Of a DNA stretch of 6,104 bases, positions 5,462-6,104 are shown in pieces. Origin of the DNA: Bacteroidales bacterium (GTDB lineage: Bacteria > Bacteroidota > Bacteroidia > Bacteroidales > WCHB1-69). Position numbers and translations under genes: made by a program. Below the pieces are notes generated by a model. The model was not told where the DNA came from and made no database searches. It saw only the letters and a list, made by a program, of their open reading frames with translations. Every line of letters starts with the position of its first letter. The stretch's first letter is position 1. The stretch covers positions 1 to 6,104 of the forward strand of contig JAEERB010000141.1 of NCBI GenBank assembly GCA_016285615.1, given 5' to 3'.

Positions 5462-5483
5462 CCCAAAAACGTCTATTTTTGGG
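5462..5483 (-). promoter_or_regulatory. Perfect inverted repeat in the regulator's leader (operator or mRNA hairpin)
   Basis: On the minus strand CCCAAAAA and TTTTTGGG form a perfect 8-bp stem around a 6-nt loop. It lies between the predicted transcription start (about 5493) and the ATG at 5441, 20 bases upstream of the start codon. Its placement suits an operator for autorepression by the XRE protein, or a hairpin affecting translation. The following bases are not a T-run, so it is not a terminator. Confidence 0.6.
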
Positions 5484-5488
5484 TGAAT

Positions 5489-5503
5489 TTTTCGGTTTGC
5501 AAA
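5489..5503. repeat. 15-bp direct repeat, copy 1 (overlaps the XRE promoter)
   Basis: TTTTCGGTTTGCAAA here is repeated exactly at 5973-5987. It covers most of the -7 element and the transcription start of the XRE promoter. It includes the 8-bp palindrome TTTGCAAA, which also occurs at 5570-5577. Confidence 0.7.
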
Positions 5504-5530
5504 GTTAAAACAAAGATTTGAAACTGCAAA
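5500..5530 (-). promoter_or_regulatory. Bacteroidetes sigma-ABfr-type promoter of the XRE gene
   Basis: Read on the minus strand, TTTG (5530-5527) is followed after exactly 19 bases by TAACTTTG (5507-5500), an exact match to the Bacteroidetes -33/-7 consensus TTTG-N19-21-TAnnTTTG. Transcription should begin near 5492-5494, about 50 nt before the ATG. Confidence 0.85.
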
Positions 5531-5534
5531 GTCA

Positions 5535-5594
5535 TTTTGGTTTTGATTTTGATTTGTTGTTGATTTTGTTTTGCAAATTCGAATTTGAATTTTA
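5535..5594. repeat. G/T-biased low-complexity tract with a 14-bp palindrome
   Basis: The plus strand runs through repeated GTTTT and GATTTT steps, then TTTGCAAA (5570-5577) and the perfect palindrome CAAATTCGAATTTG at 5574-5587. A similar tract, with GGTTTTGG then GTTTGCAAATCCGAATT, recurs at 5951-5995. A minus-strand frame over this region (5438-5641) is a low-complexity by-product and includes the XRE promoter. Confidence 0.6.
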
Positions 5595-5668
5595 GGTCGT
5601 GTTTTGCGCTCTAAACCACATTTTGATATCTGAATGGGCACCGCAGGCTAAAAACAGCACACATAACT

Positions 5669-5797
5669 TTAGTTTATCGTAATTTCGTAACTTATTGGCG
5701 TATATGCAGCTACAATAGGAAGAAATTGCTCGCACAGGACTATTGTTGCGAAATATCCACGCACCAGGAGAAAATGCTTGCTGCGCAGGTTAAACAT
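5669..5797 (-). CDS. Doubtful 42-codon ORF, hydrophobic product
   Basis: ATG at 5797 to TAA at 5669 encodes MFNLRSKHFLLVRGYF followed by a hydrophobic stretch (ATIVL, then LPIVAAY). The frame is open a further 27 bases upstream to a stop. It could be a single-span membrane peptide. Against this, it overlaps a foldable DNA segment (5698-5762) and has no promoter of the Bacteroidetes type upstream, so a conserved non-coding element is as likely. Confidence 0.2.
   Translation of the reverse strand: MFNLRSKHFLLVRGYFATIVLCEQFLPIVAAYTPISYEITIN
5698..5762. other. Imperfect hairpin of about 65 nt
   Basis: Arms pair as GCGT (5698-5701) with ACGC (5759-5762), GCA (5706-5708) with TGC (5747-5749) and ACAATAG (5712-5718) with CTATTGT (5740-5746), separated by small loops. 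There is no T-run. This is the only structured part seen in 5595-5950. Confidence 0.4.
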
Positions 5798-5972
5798 GTA
5801 TTCCAAAAGTGCTGATTTATAGCATTATACACATAATTGAAGTTTGTTTTAGCATTTGGCTTTGGATTTCAAAAGCGGGATATTTGCGTTTGGAAATATG
5901 CTGATTTTGATTTTTGAATTAGTACCTGAGTGGCGACAGCGTCGTCCTCTTGTGTTTTGGTTTTGGTATTTG

Positions 5973-5987
5973 TTTTCGGTTTGCAAA
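5973..5987. repeat. 15-bp direct repeat, copy 2
   Basis: This is an exact second copy of TTTTCGGTTTGCAAA from 5489-5503, preceded by a G/T-rich tract as at 5535-5570. Unlike copy 1 it does not complete a TAnnTTTG element on the minus strand, so it is not an obvious promoter. Confidence 0.65.
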
Positions 5988-6104
5988 TCCGAATTCAAAA
6001 TTGAGAATTGTTAAAAATTGTATTTCGAAATTTCCGCAATCGCAAAAGACGAAAATTTCGGAGTTTTTCAGCTAACCCACACAATCTCCGAGCGCGAAGA
6101 ATCT
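5988..6104. other. Gene-free end of window with one inverted repeat
   Basis: CGAAATTT at 6026-6033 and AAATTTCG at 6053-6060 form an 8-bp inverted repeat around a 19-nt loop, followed by GAGTTTTTC. It could be a weak rightward terminator, but no gene ends here on the plus strand. No coding frame was recognised to the window edge. Confidence 0.35.

Noticed and set aside
5438..5641. Minus-strand 67-residue ORF upstream of the XRE gene
   Set aside because: It covers the exact-consensus promoter and leader hairpin and is a low-complexity Asn/Gln/Lys translation of the G/T-rich tract.

Overview
The window looks like a Bacteroidales chromosome, most likely Prevotella-like or a close relative. Three things point there: a BspA-type leucine-rich-repeat surface protein with a type IX-like C-terminal tail, promoters of the Bacteroidetes TTTG-N19-TAnnTTTG form, and start codons without Shine-Dalgarno sequences. 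The assignment rests on sequence features alone; no search was run.

Layout, left to right. Positions 1-676 hold the 3' part of an M20 metallo-hydrolase of the ArgE type (arginine biosynthesis), cut by the window edge. Positions 677-1076 are a 400-base intergenic region with a likely promoter (about 778-803), then a nearly continuous 160-nt hairpin (864-1023) ending in seven T residues, 45 bases before the next gene. Positions 1077-3590 encode an 837-residue secreted BspA-like protein: signal peptide, LRR_5 repeats, one BIG2-type Ig-like domain, a C-terminal beta-rich region and a sorting tail. Twelve bases later an acidic 56-residue protein (3603-3773) follows in the same direction, and a strong intrinsic terminator (3795-3826) closes the unit. 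The likely transcription unit is therefore promoter - structured leader - BspA-like gene - small acidic protein - terminator.

Positions 3827-4922 are about 1.1 kb without a convincing gene, between convergent transcription units, and packed with repeats: a probable second terminator, three copies of a 12-bp motif, a 21-bp-period array in one orientation and a perfect 21-bp tandem repeat in the other, nested AT-rich inverted repeats, and a 325-bp fold-back structure containing 14-, 9- and 7-bp tandem repeats. Positions 4923-5441 (minus strand) encode a 172-residue XRE/Cro-type helix-turn-helix regulator with a textbook promoter (5500-5530) and a perfect 8-bp-stem hairpin in its leader. Positions 5531-6104 contain AT-rich, G/T-biased sequence with repeated TTTGCAAA motifs, a weak 42-codon minus-strand ORF that overlaps a foldable sequence, and no confident gene.

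The points most worth a second look are the giant terminator-ended leader hairpin before the BspA-like gene, the small acidic protein paired with that gene, and the 21-bp-period array. No mobile-element enzyme, CRISPR array, tRNA or rRNA was seen.
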